From NCBI RefSeq assembly GCF_030144325.1, contig NZ_CP126307.1:3207001-3271000 (forward strand): a stretch of DNA of 64,000 nucleotides, in the 5' to 3' direction. Each line of letters starts with the position of its first letter. The stretch's first letter is position 1. Shown here one piece after another: positions 1 through 8,656 of the stretch. The translations under genes and the position numbers were made by a program. The stretch comes from Bosea vestrisii (GTDB lineage Bacteria > Pseudomonadota > Alphaproteobacteria > Rhizobiales > Beijerinckiaceae). The notes under the pieces are model-generated. The model saw nothing but the letters and a program-made list of their open reading frames with translations. It had not been told where the DNA came from and did not search any database.

Positions 1-539
1 AGCGTCTCGCGCGCGATCGGCTTGCGGCCGGCACGATAGAGGAAGCGCAGGATCGCCGTCTCCTTCTCGGTGAGCTTGGTCTTCGAGCCCTTGGCGCTGA
101 CCAAGAGCTTGGAGCCCGGATGGAAGGTGTAGGGCCCGACCTGGAAGATCGCGTCCTCGCTCGCCTCATACTGCCGCAAATGCGCGCGAATGCGCGCCAG
201 CAGCACTGCGAACTTGAACGGCTTCACCACGTAATCGTTAGCGCCGGCCTCGAGCCCGAGCACGGTATCGGCGTCCGAGCCCTGCCCGGTCAGCATCACC
301 ACCGGCCCCTTGAAGCCGTTCTTGCGCATCAGCTTCACGGCCTCGCGACCATCCATGTCGGGCAGACCAACATCCATGACCACGAGGTCAATACGCTCGG
401 CCTGAACGGCCTTGAGGCTCGCCGTCGCAGTCGGCGACGACGATACCTTGAACTCGTCATAGAGGGCGAGCTGCTCGGCGAGCGCATCGCGCAAGGTCTG
501 GTCGTCATCGACCAGCAGGATATGGTGGGTAGCCGACAT
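1..539 (-). CDS. OmpR/PhoB-family response regulator (C-terminus cut by window edge)
   Basis: This is a two-component response regulator that receives phosphate from a histidine kinase and binds DNA. The 179 visible codons start with ATG at 539 and run off the window. The receiver domain (about residues 5-120) has acidic residues D11-D13, phospho-acceptor D56 (context VVMDVGLP), T84 (VMLTGQ) and K106 (VVKPF). A winged-helix output domain begins near residue 130 and is truncated. No partner kinase gene is visible. The transpeptidase gene lies divergently upstream, across a palindromic repeat. The regulated pathway cannot be told from the sequence. Confidence 0.88.
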   Translation of the reverse strand, partial: MSATHHILLVDDDQTLRDALAEQLALYDEFKVSSSPTATASLKAVQAERIDLVVMDVGLPDMDGREAVKLMRKNGFKGPVVMLTGQGSDADTVLGLEAGANDYVVKPFKFAVLLARIRAHLRQYEASEDAIFQVGPYTFHPGSKLLVSAKGSKTKLTEKETAILRFLYRAGRKPIARET

Positions 540-575
540 GGAGCGATTCAGCCCGTTTGCGTTGGCGCGACATTA

Positions 576-624
576 GAGCATGTTCGGGAGAAGTGGGAGC
601 CGCCTTTGCAAAGGGCTCATGCTC
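576..624. repeat. Dispersed palindromic repeat, copy 1
   Basis: An imperfect inverted repeat is bounded by GAGCATG (576-582) and CATGCTC (618-624). Its core AGAAGTGGGAGCCG closely matches the core of the palindrome at 2560-2606. It sits in the gap between the divergent response regulator and transpeptidase genes. The shared core suggests a dispersed intergenic repeat family of the kind common in Rhizobiales; that assignment is from memory of the style, not from a search. Confidence 0.6.
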
Positions 625-733
625 CAACATATTGAGTTCAGCGCGGATTCTGACTGCCCAGCCGAGGCCGGTCAAACGGAAAGCGAGCCGGGTGGCGGGA
701 ATTAGGCGGCAGATCACGCAAGATGGATGTCCT

Positions 734-1288
734 GTGAAAAAACGTGATAATGGCGCCGCAGCCGGCGGGCGGCTGACCCGGATCGTGGTGGTGCGCTCGG
801 TGCGCGATCGCCGCCAGGGCTTCCTGATCGCCGGCTCGGCGGCTTTTCCCTGCGCGCTCGGCCGCTCCGGCATCGTCGTCGCCAAGCGCGAGGGCGACGG
901 CGGTACGCCACGGGCCAAGCTGCCCTTGCGCCGGGTCTTCTACCGCGCCGACAGGCTGCCACGGCCCTCAAGCCTCCTGCCGGTCCGCGCCATCACGCCG
1001 CGCGACGCCTGGTGCGACGATCAGAAGGACCGGCGCTACAACCGCCTGATCGACCGCCCGCCCGGCGAGGCCGAGGAGCGGCTCGCCCGCGCCGACAACC
1101 TCTACGACGTCATCGTCGAGCTCGGCTGGAATGATGCGCCTGTCCAGCGCGGCCGCGGCAGCGCCATTTTCTGGCATCTCGCCCGACCGGGCTTCACGCC
1201 AACCGCCGGCTGCGTCGCCGTGACCGGCGGCATCTTCGGCAAGGTCCTGCCGCGGCTGGCGCGGCGCTGCGCGATCGTGGTGAGCTAA
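734..1288 (+). CDS. YkuD-like L,D-transpeptidase family protein
   Basis: This 184-residue protein resembles the compact YkuD/ErfK-type L,D-transpeptidase family, which makes or edits 3-3 peptidoglycan cross-links through a catalytic cysteine. Visible features are a GDGGTPR stretch near the start, a histidine near residue 148 and the cysteine near residue 160 in TAGCVAVTGG, spaced like the HX(n)GC catalytic signature. The GTG at 734 is preferred because upstream residues look non-coding. No signal peptide or membrane segment is visible, which is odd for a periplasmic enzyme; the export route or a longer N-terminus remains open. Its substrate is not shown by the context. Confidence 0.75.
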   Translation: MKKRDNGAAAGGRLTRIVVVRSVRDRRQGFLIAGSAAFPCALGRSGIVVAKREGDGGTPRAKLPLRRVFYRADRLPRPSSLLPVRAITPRDAWCDDQKDRRYNRLIDRPPGEAEERLARADNLYDVIVELGWNDAPVQRGRGSAIFWHLARPGFTPTAGCVAVTGGIFGKVLPRLARRCAIVVS

Positions 1289-1417
1289 TCGCTTGCAAGC
1301 TGGCGCGGACCGAGAATACTCACTTCGAGCACCGTCTCAGCGATCGATTTCAGGAGCGCCAGATTGCGCGGGCACCGTCCCGTTCAGCGAGGTCGGCTTC
1401 CAGCATGAGACTGTGCC

Positions 1418-1795
1418 ATGACTGATTCATCCTCGACCGAGATCGGCTTCGGCCGAGTTGCCGCGATGTTCCCCGTCAAGGACATGGAGCGCGCCTGCGC
1501 CTTCTATGCCGGCGTGCTCGGCTTCACCAAGACCTTCGAGAACGGCCAGCCGGTCGGCTTCATGATCCTCAAGAAGGGCAAAGCCGAAATCCATCTGACC
1601 CTGCAGAAGGATCACGAGGCCGCGCCCTTCAACATCGCCCATATGATGGTCGACAATGTCGACGCCTTTCACGAACTCTGCCGCGGTCACGGGCTACGCA
1701 TCGTCAAGGGCCTGCGCGACCAGGACTACGGCCTGCGCGCCTTCGTCTTCGAGGACCCGGACGGCAACCGCATCGACGTCGGTCAGCCGATCTAG
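1418..1795 (+). CDS. VOC (glyoxalase/bleomycin-resistance fold) protein
   Basis: This is a 125-residue single-unit vicinal-oxygen-chelate protein. It shows the typical opening with a hydrophobic strand, MERACAFYAGVLGF, and the closing FVFEDPDGNRIDVGQP, whose acidic residue usually helps bind a metal. Members act as glyoxalases, dioxygenases or drug-binding proteins, and the sequence does not decide which. It stands alone and ends 22 bp from the convergent yggS gene. Confidence 0.8.
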   Translation: MTDSSSTEIGFGRVAAMFPVKDMERACAFYAGVLGFTKTFENGQPVGFMILKKGKAEIHLTLQKDHEAAPFNIAHMMVDNVDAFHELCRGHGLRIVKGLRDQDYGLRAFVFEDPDGNRIDVGQPI

Positions 1796-1816
1796 CTGAC
1801 CGACGGTGCGGCCTTC

Positions 1817-2488
1817 TCAGCCGCGTGCGCCGAAGATCGCGCTGCCGACCCTGACATGGGTGGCGCCAAGCTGGATCGCCGCCTCGTAATCGGCGCTCAT
1901 GCCCATCGACAGGATCGTCAGGCCGTTGCGCTTGGCGATCTTGGCGAGCAGGCCGAAATGCGGCGAGGGCTGATCCTCGGCCGGGGGAATGCACATCAGC
2001 CCAGCGATCGTCAGGCCATAGCGGGTCCGGCACAGCTCGAGGAAGGAGTCGATCTCCCCGGGCAGGACGCCGCCCTTCTGCGGCTCGGCACCGGTATTGA
2101 CCTGCACGATCAGCTGCGGTGCCTTGCCCGCGCGCTCGATCTCGCGGGCGAGCTCCTTGGCAAGGCTTTCGCGGTCGAGCGAGTGGATCAGGTCGAAGAG
2201 CGCGACAGCTTCGCGGGCCTTGTTTGACTGCAGCGGCCCGATCATGTGCAACCTGGTTTGCGGGAAACGCTTGCGCAGGGCTGGCCACTTGGCCGTGGCC
2301 TCCTGGACATAGTTCTCGCCGAAATCGATCTGCCCGGCCTCCAGCGCTGGCAGAATCGCGTCCGCCGGCTTGGTCTTGGAGACCGCGACCAGCGTAACGG
2401 CCTCCGGCTTGCGGCCGAAATCGCGCGCGGTGCGAGCGATCACCGCCCGCGTCTCCTGCAGCCTTGCCGCAACATCCTGCATCGCCAT
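1817..2488 (-). CDS. yggS: YggS family pyridoxal-phosphate homeostasis protein
   Basis: This is a PLP-binding alanine-racemase-fold protein that buffers vitamin B6 and amino/keto-acid balance in the cytoplasm. The length of 223 residues is normal. The PLP lysine is K38 in VAVSKTKP, followed by the family blocks FGENYVQE, MIGPLQSNK and SMGMSADYEAAI with a GSAIFG end. The start at 2488 (MAMQDV) is chosen over 2518; ATG 2482 has better spacing from an AAAGG motif and is also possible. It is encoded alone and convergent with the VOC gene. Confidence 0.93.
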   Translation of the reverse strand: MAMQDVAARLQETRAVIARTARDFGRKPEAVTLVAVSKTKPADAILPALEAGQIDFGENYVQEATAKWPALRKRFPQTRLHMIGPLQSNKAREAVALFDLIHSLDRESLAKELAREIERAGKAPQLIVQVNTGAEPQKGGVLPGEIDSFLELCRTRYGLTIAGLMCIPPAEDQPSPHFGLLAKIAKRNGLTILSMGMSADYEAAIQLGATHVRVGSAIFGARG

Positions 2489-2559
2489 CGCCTTTCGTCC
2501 GCCACGCACGGCGCCCAAGCCGTTCTGAACGTTGACCGGGCGCGCTGCTTCGTGTCCTA

Positions 2560-2606
2560 AGCAGGATGCGAAAAAGTGGGAACCGGTTTTTCGCCAGAAT
2601 CCTGCT
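2560..2606. repeat. Dispersed palindromic repeat, copy 2
   Basis: This is a two-armed palindrome. AGCAGGAT (2560-2567) pairs with ATCCTGCT (2599-2606), and CGAAAAA (2569-2575) pairs with TTTTTCG (2587-2593) around GTGGGAACCGG. The core resembles the repeat at 576-624. It lies in the yggS-leuS gap and carries no open frame. Confidence 0.7.
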
Positions 2607-2617
2607 TTGACTCTTGA

Positions 2618-2633
2618 GTGAGAGACGGATTCA
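2618..2633. repeat. 16-bp repeat shared with 60413-60428
   Basis: The 16-mer GTGAGAGACGGATTCA here is present in reverse complement at 60413-60428, between phoH and miaB. In both places it abuts a hairpin, so it is probably one module of a dispersed intergenic repeat. Confidence 0.6.
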
Positions 2634-2672
2634 GCTTTGAGATGGGCGCGCTGCGCGCGTCCATCTCAAAGC
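2634..2672. repeat. Long GC-rich hairpin upstream of leuS
   Basis: GCTTTGAGATGG (2634-2645) is perfectly complementary to 2661-2672. The arms continue through a G-T wobble and five more G-C pairs to a three-base loop, giving about 18 pairs. It ends 51 bp before the leuS start. No T-tract follows, so a simple terminator is unlikely. It could be a repeat element or a leader structure. Confidence 0.65.
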
Positions 2673-2723
2673 ATCCGGCTCTCGCCCGCGCAACTCCGAT
2701 CACGCAAGAACGACACGATCAGC

Positions 2724-5348
2724 ATGGCCGTCGAACGCTATAATCCGAAGGAAGCCGAGCCGAAATGGCGCAAGGTCTGGGATGAGCGCAAGCTTTTCGA
2801 GACCCGCAACGACGATCCGCGGCCAAGCTATTACGTGCTCGAAATGTTCCCCTATCCATCGGGGCGCATCCATATGGGGCATGTCCGCAACTACGCGATG
2901 GGCGACGTCGTCGCGCGCTACAAGCGCGCCAAGGGTTTTGCCGTGCTGCACCCGATGGGCTGGGACGCCTTCGGCCTGCCGGCCGAGAACGCCGCCAAGG
3001 CCAATAAGGTCCACCCGCGCGACTGGACCTACGCCAACATCGCGACCATGCGCGGCCAATTGCAGTCAATGGGCCTGTCGCTCGACTGGAGCCGCGAGCT
3101 CGCCACCTGCGACGCCAGCTATTACCAGCACCAGCAGAAGCTCTTCCTCGATTTCCTGAAAGCCGGGCTCGTCGATCGCAAGACCGCCAAGGTCAACTGG
3201 GACCCGGTCGACGAGACCGTGCTCGCCAATGAGCAGGTCATCGACGGCCGCGGCTGGCGCTCGGGCGCGCCGGTCGAGCTTCGCGAGCTGACGCAGTGGT
3301 TCTTCAAGATCACCGCGTTCGGCCAGGAGCTGAACGACGCGCTCGATGGGCTCACCCGCTGGCCGGACAAGGTCCGACTGATGCAGAAGAACTGGATCGG
3401 TCGCTCGGAAGGGCTGCTGGTTCGTTTCGCAATCGAATCGAATCCACTGAGTCAGGGCGAAGTCGAGGTTTACACGACGCGCCCCGACACGCTGTTCGGC
3501 GCCAAGTTCATCGCGGTTGCGCCCGACCATCCTTTGGCCAAGGCCGCTGCCGAAACGAATCCGGCGCTGCAGAACTTCATTGCAGAATGCAAGAAGACCG
3601 GGACCGCCCAGGAGGCCATCGACAAGGCCGAGAAGCAGGGCTTCGATACCGGCTTGCGGGCTATCCATCCCTTTGATTCGTCATGGACTTTGCCGGTCTA
3701 TGTCGCCAACTTCGTCCTGATGGAATATGGCACCGGCGCGATCTTCGGCTGTCCGGCCCACGACCAGCGCGACCTCGACTTCGTCAATAAGTATGGGCTC
3801 GGGAACACCCCTGTCGTCTGCCCTGAGGGCGTGGACCCGGCAAGCTTCGTCATCACCGACACCGCCTATGTCGACGACGGCCGCATGATCAACTCGCGCT
3901 TCCTCGATGGCATGACCATTCCGGAGGCGAAAGAAGACGTCGCCAGGCGGCTGGAGGCCGAAACCCGCGGCAACCGGCCGGTCGCACAACGCAAGGTCAA
4001 TTTCCGCCTGCGCGACTGGGGCATTTCGCGCCAGCGCTATTGGGGTTGCCCGATCCCGATCATCCATTGCGAGAGCTGCGGCGTCGTGCCGGTGCCGGAA
4101 CAGGATCTGCCAGTCAAGCTTCCCGACGACGTCTCCTTCGACAAGCCCGGCAACCCGCTCGACCATCATCCGAGCTGGAAGCATGTCGCCTGCCCGCAAT
4201 GTGGCAAGCCGGCGCGACGCGAGACCGACACCATGGACACTTTCGTCGATTCGTCCTGGTATTTCGCGCGCTTCACCGATCCTTGGCGCACCGACAGCCC
4301 GACCGACCGCAAGGCCGTCGACCGTTTCCTGCCGATCGACCAATATATCGGCGGCGTCGAGCATGCGATCCTGCACCTGCTCTATTCGCGCTTCTTCACA
4401 AGGGCGATGAAGGCGACCGGCCATGCCGGCCTGGACGAGCCTTTTGACGGCATGTTCACGCAAGGCATGGTCGTCCACGAGACCTATCGGGCTGAGGACG
4501 GTTCCTGGGTCGAGCCCGGCAATGTCCGCATTGAGACGACCGGCAACGAGCGCCGCGGCTTCGACGTCGAGACCGGAACCCCGATCGAGATCGGCTCGAT
4601 CGAGAAGATGTCGAAGTCCAAGAAGAATGTCGTCGACCCTGACGACATCATCGCCTCCTATGGCGCCGACACCGCGCGCTGGTTCATGCTCTCCGACTCG
4701 CCGCCCGATCGCGACGTGATCTGGAGCGACGAAGGCGTGCAGGGCGCAGCCCGCTTCGTCCAGCGGCTCTGGCGCCTGGTCGCCGAGATCGGCGAGCGGG
4801 TGGGCGGGGCGCCCGCCAAGCCGGCGAGCTTCTCGGAACCCGCGCTCGCCTTGCGCAAGGCAAGCCATCGCGCTCTTCACGCTGTCGGTGCCGATATCGA
4901 GCGGCTCGCCTTCAACCGTTGCGTCGCGCATATCTACACGCTGACCAACGCGATCGGCAAAGCTCTCGACGCTGCAGCCGAGTCGGCCGATGTCCCGGCG
5001 GATATCGCCTTCGCGCTGCATGAATCCGCCATGATCGCCACGCAGCTTGTCGCCCCGATGATGCCGCATCTGGCCGAGGAATGCTGGCGGGCTCTCGGCT
5101 TGCCGGGTCTCGCCGGCGAAGCCGCCTGGCCCGAGGCGGAAACGAATTTGTTACAAGATGACAGCAAGGTGCTGCCGGTACAGGTCAACGGCAAGAAGCG
5201 GGCGGAGGTGACGGTGCCCGCCGATGCCGATACGGTGGCGGTCGAGGCGATCGTGCGCGCCTCCGAGGCTGTCGCCAAAGCTCTCGAGAACCGGCCGATC
5301 CGCAAGGTGATCGTGGTGCCGGGGAGGATCGTGAATGTCGTCGTCTGA
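2724..5348 (+). CDS. leuS: Leucyl-tRNA synthetase
   Basis: LeuRS charges tRNA-Leu with leucine in the cytoplasm. The 874-residue length and domain order are typical of the bacterial enzyme. The HIGH-type motif HMGH is at residues 50-53 (YPSGRIHMGH), the CP1 editing domain follows (around TTRPDTLFG), and KMSKS is at 628-632, followed by the anticodon-binding domain. The start is the ATG at 2724 (MAVERYNPKEAEPKWR), where family similarity begins. The following lptE start overlaps the leuS end by 14 bp, indicating a leuS-lptE-holA operon. Confidence 0.98.
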   Translation: MAVERYNPKEAEPKWRKVWDERKLFETRNDDPRPSYYVLEMFPYPSGRIHMGHVRNYAMGDVVARYKRAKGFAVLHPMGWDAFGLPAENAAKANKVHPRDWTYANIATMRGQLQSMGLSLDWSRELATCDASYYQHQQKLFLDFLKAGLVDRKTAKVNWDPVDETVLANEQVIDGRGWRSGAPVELRELTQWFFKITAFGQELNDALDGLTRWPDKVRLMQKNWIGRSEGLLVRFAIESNPLSQGEVEVYTTRPDTLFGAKFIAVAPDHPLAKAAAETNPALQNFIAECKKTGTAQEAIDKAEKQGFDTGLRAIHPFDSSWTLPVYVANFVLMEYGTGAIFGCPAHDQRDLDFVNKYGLGNTPVVCPEGVDPASFVITDTAYVDDGRMINSRFLDGMTIPEAKEDVARRLEAETRGNRPVAQRKVNFRLRDWGISRQRYWGCPIPIIHCESCGVVPVPEQDLPVKLPDDVSFDKPGNPLDHHPSWKHVACPQCGKPARRETDTMDTFVDSSWYFARFTDPWRTDSPTDRKAVDRFLPIDQYIGGVEHAILHLLYSRFFTRAMKATGHAGLDEPFDGMFTQGMVVHETYRAEDGSWVEPGNVRIETTGNERRGFDVETGTPIEIGSIEKMSKSKKNVVDPDDIIASYGADTARWFMLSDSPPDRDVIWSDEGVQGAARFVQRLWRLVAEIGERVGGAPAKPASFSEPALALRKASHRALHAVGADIERLAFNRCVAHIYTLTNAIGKALDAAAESADVPADIAFALHESAMIATQLVAPMMPHLAEECWRALGLPGLAGEAAWPEAETNLLQDDSKVLPVQVNGKKRAEVTVPADADTVAVEAIVRASEAVAKALENRPIRKVIVVPGRIVNVVV

Positions 5349-5880
5349 GACCGGAGCCATGACGCGCCGCCGCCCGCTGGCGGTCGCGGTCGTGCTGGCC
5401 TTTGCCGCGCTCGCTGGCGGCTGCTTTCAGCCGCTCTATGGCGAAGGCACAGTCAGCAGGGTCGGCGGCAATGTCCGCAATGCCATGCTCGGCATCGAAG
5501 TGCCCGAGATCAAGGGCCTGGTCGGCCATCATCTGCGCAACGAGCTCGTCTTCGAGTTCGACGGTGGCGGTGCGCCGGACCGGCAGAAGATCCTGAAACT
5601 CACCGCGACCACGACCGAATCGCTCGAAGTCATCACGGTCGACTACGCCAATGGCCGCGCCGATTCGGCCGTCCTGGTCGCCACTGCCGACTGGCAACTG
5701 GTCCGTGCCGGTTCTAACGAGGTGGTGGCTTCCGGCCAAAGCGTCGTCCGGGCGCCTTATGAGCGCTCGCAGCAGCGTTTCGCCTCGCTGCGCGCCGCGC
5801 GCGACGCCCAGATCCGCGCCGCGAAGAACCTGGCTCAATTGATCAAGGCTCGCGTCGCCGCTGCACTCGTCAGCGGCTGA
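5335..5880 (+). CDS. lptE: LPS-assembly lipoprotein LptE
   Basis: LptE is the outer-membrane lipoprotein that plugs and assembles LptD for LPS delivery to the cell surface. The 181-residue product has a signal peptide with lipobox LAGGC and lipidated cysteine C30, followed by FQPLYG, a hallmark of alphaproteobacterial LptE. Start 5335 has a strong GGGGAGG seven bases upstream and overlaps leuS. ATG 5359 would give a shorter signal peptide and is the alternative. The position between leuS and holA matches the conserved order of proteobacteria. Confidence 0.9.
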   Translation: MSSSETGAMTRRRPLAVAVVLAFAALAGGCFQPLYGEGTVSRVGGNVRNAMLGIEVPEIKGLVGHHLRNELVFEFDGGGAPDRQKILKLTATTTESLEVITVDYANGRADSAVLVATADWQLVRAGSNEVVASGQSVVRAPYERSQQRFASLRAARDAQIRAAKNLAQLIKARVAAALVSG

Positions 5881-5891
5881 GGCCGCTTTCG

Positions 5892-6914
5892 ATGGCAATG
5901 GTCAAGGCGCATGAGGCCGATCGCGCGCTTGCGCGTCCGGACCCATCCTGGCGCCTGTTCCTCTTCTATGGTCCCGATGCCGGGCTGATCTCCGAACGGG
6001 CCGCAGCGCTGGCCCGCAGCAGCGTTGACGACCCGCAGGACGCCTTCCAGCTGATCCGCATGGACGGCGACGCCGTCGCCTCCGATCCGCTGAAGCTGGT
6101 CGATGAAGCGAACACGATCGGACTGTTCGGCGGGCGCCGCGCAATCCGCGTCTCGCCGACCTCACGGCTTCTCTTGGCGGCCGTCGAACCGCTATTGGCG
6201 ACGCCATCGCAGGACGCAATCGTGATCGTCGAGGCTGGCGACCTGCAGAAGAGCAACCCGCTGCGAACCGCCTGCGAACGCGCGAAATCGGCGCTTGCCG
6301 TACCCTGCTATGGCGATGCTGCCCGCGACCTCGGCACGATCGTCGACGAGATGGCGCGGGCAGCCGGCAAGAGCATTGATCGAACCACCCGCGATCTCCT
6401 GACCAGCCTGCTTGGCGGTGATCGCCAGACCTCACGGCAGGAGATCGACAAGCTGATCCTCTATGCCGGCAAGGACCCGGCCCTGACGGTCGATCATGTC
6501 GAAGCCGTCGTCGGAGATACAGCGCAACGCGAACAGGCGGGGGTGGTCGATGCCGTCTTCGCCGGCCGCCTACCGAGCCTCGATCTCGCCCTCGCCAAGC
6601 TCGCCGGCGAGGGGCTCGACCAGGGCGTGCTGCTCGGCGCGGTGCTGCGCCATGCGCTTGCTTTGCTGAAGGCGAAGCTGGCGATCGAGGGCGGCAAGCC
6701 AGCGCGCGAAGCGGTCGGTGCCATGCGAATGCCCTATCCGCGCCTCGCAACGGCGGAAGCAGCGCTCAATGCTTGGCCGGCAACCCGGCTGCGCGATGCC
6801 GTGACCATCCTTGGAGCAGCGATCCTGGCCGTGCGCCGCGACGGCGACATGGCGAGGTCCATCGCTGCGCGCGCGCTATGGACGCTCAGCCGGATGTCCG
6901 GCAAGAGCCGCTGA
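5892..6914 (+). CDS. holA: DNA polymerase III subunit delta
   Basis: The delta subunit opens the sliding clamp as part of the replicative clamp loader. The 340-residue length fits HolA. The N-terminus has the degenerate AAA+ pattern FLFYGPDAGLISERA, without a true Walker A motif, as expected for delta. A helical region follows with LLGGDRQTSRQEIDKLILYAG, the usual HolA signature. The gene starts 11 bp after lptE in the same operon and ends back-to-back with the convergent parB. Confidence 0.94.
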   Translation: MAMVKAHEADRALARPDPSWRLFLFYGPDAGLISERAAALARSSVDDPQDAFQLIRMDGDAVASDPLKLVDEANTIGLFGGRRAIRVSPTSRLLLAAVEPLLATPSQDAIVIVEAGDLQKSNPLRTACERAKSALAVPCYGDAARDLGTIVDEMARAAGKSIDRTTRDLLTSLLGGDRQTSRQEIDKLILYAGKDPALTVDHVEAVVGDTAQREQAGVVDAVFAGRLPSLDLALAKLAGEGLDQGVLLGAVLRHALALLKAKLAIEGGKPAREAVGAMRMPYPRLATAEAALNAWPATRLRDAVTILGAAILAVRRDGDMARSIAARALWTLSRMSGKSR

Positions 6915-7796
6915 TCAGGCCTTCAGCCGGCGGCAGAGCGCGTCGAGCTGCTCCAGCGTCTTGTAACTGATCTTCATCTCACCGCCGCCATTGGCACGAT
7001 GCTGGATCGACACTCCGAGGCCGAGCGCTTCTTCCAATGCCTTCTCGACCGCGCGTGTGTCCGGATCCTTCTCCGGCTTCGGAGCGGCCGCTCGGACGGG
7101 CTTGTTCTCGCTGCGCGCTTCGTCCTGGCCGAGCCGCTCGATATCGCGGACGGTAAGCCCTTGCTCAACAATGCGTTTCGCGATCTGTTCCGGTTCCGAA
7201 ACAGCAAGCAGCGCTCGGGCGTGACCGGCCGAAACCGAGCCTTCGCTGACCATTTGCTTGACGGGCTCAGGCAATTTGCTCAGGCGCAACGTGTTCGCGA
7301 CATGCGAGCGGCTCTTGCCGATCACCTTGGCTAGATCGTTCTGTGTGTAGTCGAACTCGGCGATCAACCGCTCATAGCCGGCCGCCTCTTCCATCGCATT
7401 GAGATCCGCGCGCTGGACATTCTCGACAATCGCGATCTCTAGGGCCTCACGGTCATTGGCCTCGACCAGAATGACCGGAACATCGTGCAGTTCGGCGCGC
7501 TGCGCCGCACGCCAGCGCCGCTCGCCAGCGATGATCTCATAGGCGTCGATCATGCCCGGAATAGAGCGCACGATGATCGGCTGCAGGATACCGCGCTCGC
7601 GCACCGAGGCCGCAAGGTCCTCCAGCTCGGCGTCGTTGAAGGTCTTGCGCGGGTTGCGCGCATTCGGACGCAGGAACTCGACCGGAACCTTGCGCTGACC
7701 ACGCGCGCGCTCGAGGGCGCCGATCTCATCTCCGACATCGCCGATCAAAGCGGCGAGACCTCGGCCAAGACGCGAACGTCCCTGTTCCTCGACCAT
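6915..7796 (-). CDS. parB: Chromosome-partitioning protein ParB
   Basis: ParB is a CTP-dependent DNA clamp that loads at parS and works with ParA to segregate origins. The 293-residue protein has RSRLGRGLAALIGD at the N-terminus (the ParA-interacting end), CTP-binding motifs GERRWRA (91-97) and ENVQR (125-129), a helix-turn-helix near QNDLAKVIGKSRSHVANTL, and a C-terminal dimerisation domain. ATG 7796 has AGAGGA at good spacing. ATG 7826 overlaps the parA stop as TGATG and is an alternative. A perfect parS lies 1.4 kb away in rsmG. Confidence 0.95.
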   Translation of the reverse strand: MVEEQGRSRLGRGLAALIGDVGDEIGALERARGQRKVPVEFLRPNARNPRKTFNDAELEDLAASVRERGILQPIIVRSIPGMIDAYEIIAGERRWRAAQRAELHDVPVILVEANDREALEIAIVENVQRADLNAMEEAAGYERLIAEFDYTQNDLAKVIGKSRSHVANTLRLSKLPEPVKQMVSEGSVSAGHARALLAVSEPEQIAKRIVEQGLTVRDIERLGQDEARSENKPVRAAAPKPEKDPDTRAVEKALEEALGLGVSIQHRANGGGEMKISYKTLEQLDALCRRLKA

Positions 7797-7825
7797 TGCC
7801 ATTCCTCTTGAACCTTTCACCCCCA

Positions 7826-8656
7826 TCAGGCGGCGGCGCGCAAGGTGCGCTCGCGCCTGATCACCTCTGAGGCCAGCTTCAGATAGGCCTGAGAACCCGC
7901 GCAGCGCAAATCATAGAGCAGCGCCGGCTTGCCATAGGACGGCGCTTCTGAGATCCGCACATTGCGCGGAATCACCGTCTCGTAGACCTTGTCGCCGAGA
8001 AAATCGCGTACATCGGCCATGACCTGACCGGACAGGTTGTTGCGCGGATCGTACATGGTCAGCACGACGCCCTGGATGATCAGACGTGGATTGAGGCCGG
8101 CGCGCACCTGCTCGACCGTCTTGAGCAATTGGCTGAGGCCCTCCAATGCAAAGAACTCGCACTGCAGCGGCACCAGTACCGCATCCGCGGCCGTCATGGC
8201 GTTGATCGTGATCAGGCTCAGCGAGGGCGGGCAGTCGATCAGGATATAAGTCAGGTCGCTGCAGCGCTGGTCGTCGACCAGTTCATCGATCGCCTTCTTC
8301 AGGCGGTGCGCTCGATCCTTGGCACCGGCGATCTCAAGCTCAACCCCTAGCAGATCGAGTGTCGATGGCGCCAGGAACAAATTGGGAACAGCAGTGGCCT
8401 GCATCGCCATGCCCAATCCAATATCGCCACAGAGCACGTCGTAGGTCGAAGCTCGCCGGCTCTTCCGGTCGACCCCGAGGCCGGTCGAGGCGTTGCCCTG
8501 CGGGTCGAGGTCGATGATCAGCACCTTCTCACCGATGGCGGCGAGCGCGGTCCCGAGATTGATCGCAGTCGTGGTCTTGCCGACCCCGCCCTTCTGGTTG
8601 GCGAGAGCCAGCACGCGCGGACGCACGGGAATAGAGATAGGCTGAGAATCGGTCAT
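7826..8656 (-). CDS. parA: Chromosome-partitioning ATPase ParA
   Basis: ParA is a deviant-Walker ATPase that forms the nucleoid-bound gradient pulling ParB-parS complexes apart. The 276-residue product has the deviant Walker A KGGVGKTT at residues 22-29, the Walker-type DLDPQGNAS motif, and IDCPPSLSL. The start at 8656 overlaps the rsmG stop in TGATG, so rsmG-parA-parB is probably translationally coupled. Being a chromosomal rather than plasmid ParA is inferred from the rsmG/mnmG neighbourhood. Confidence 0.96.
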   Translation of the reverse strand: MTDSQPISIPVRPRVLALANQKGGVGKTTTAINLGTALAAIGEKVLIIDLDPQGNASTGLGVDRKSRRASTYDVLCGDIGLGMAMQATAVPNLFLAPSTLDLLGVELEIAGAKDRAHRLKKAIDELVDDQRCSDLTYILIDCPPSLSLITINAMTAADAVLVPLQCEFFALEGLSQLLKTVEQVRAGLNPRLIIQGVVLTMYDPRNNLSGQVMADVRDFLGDKVYETVIPRNVRISEAPSYGKPALLYDLRCAGSQAYLKLASEVIRRERTLRAAA

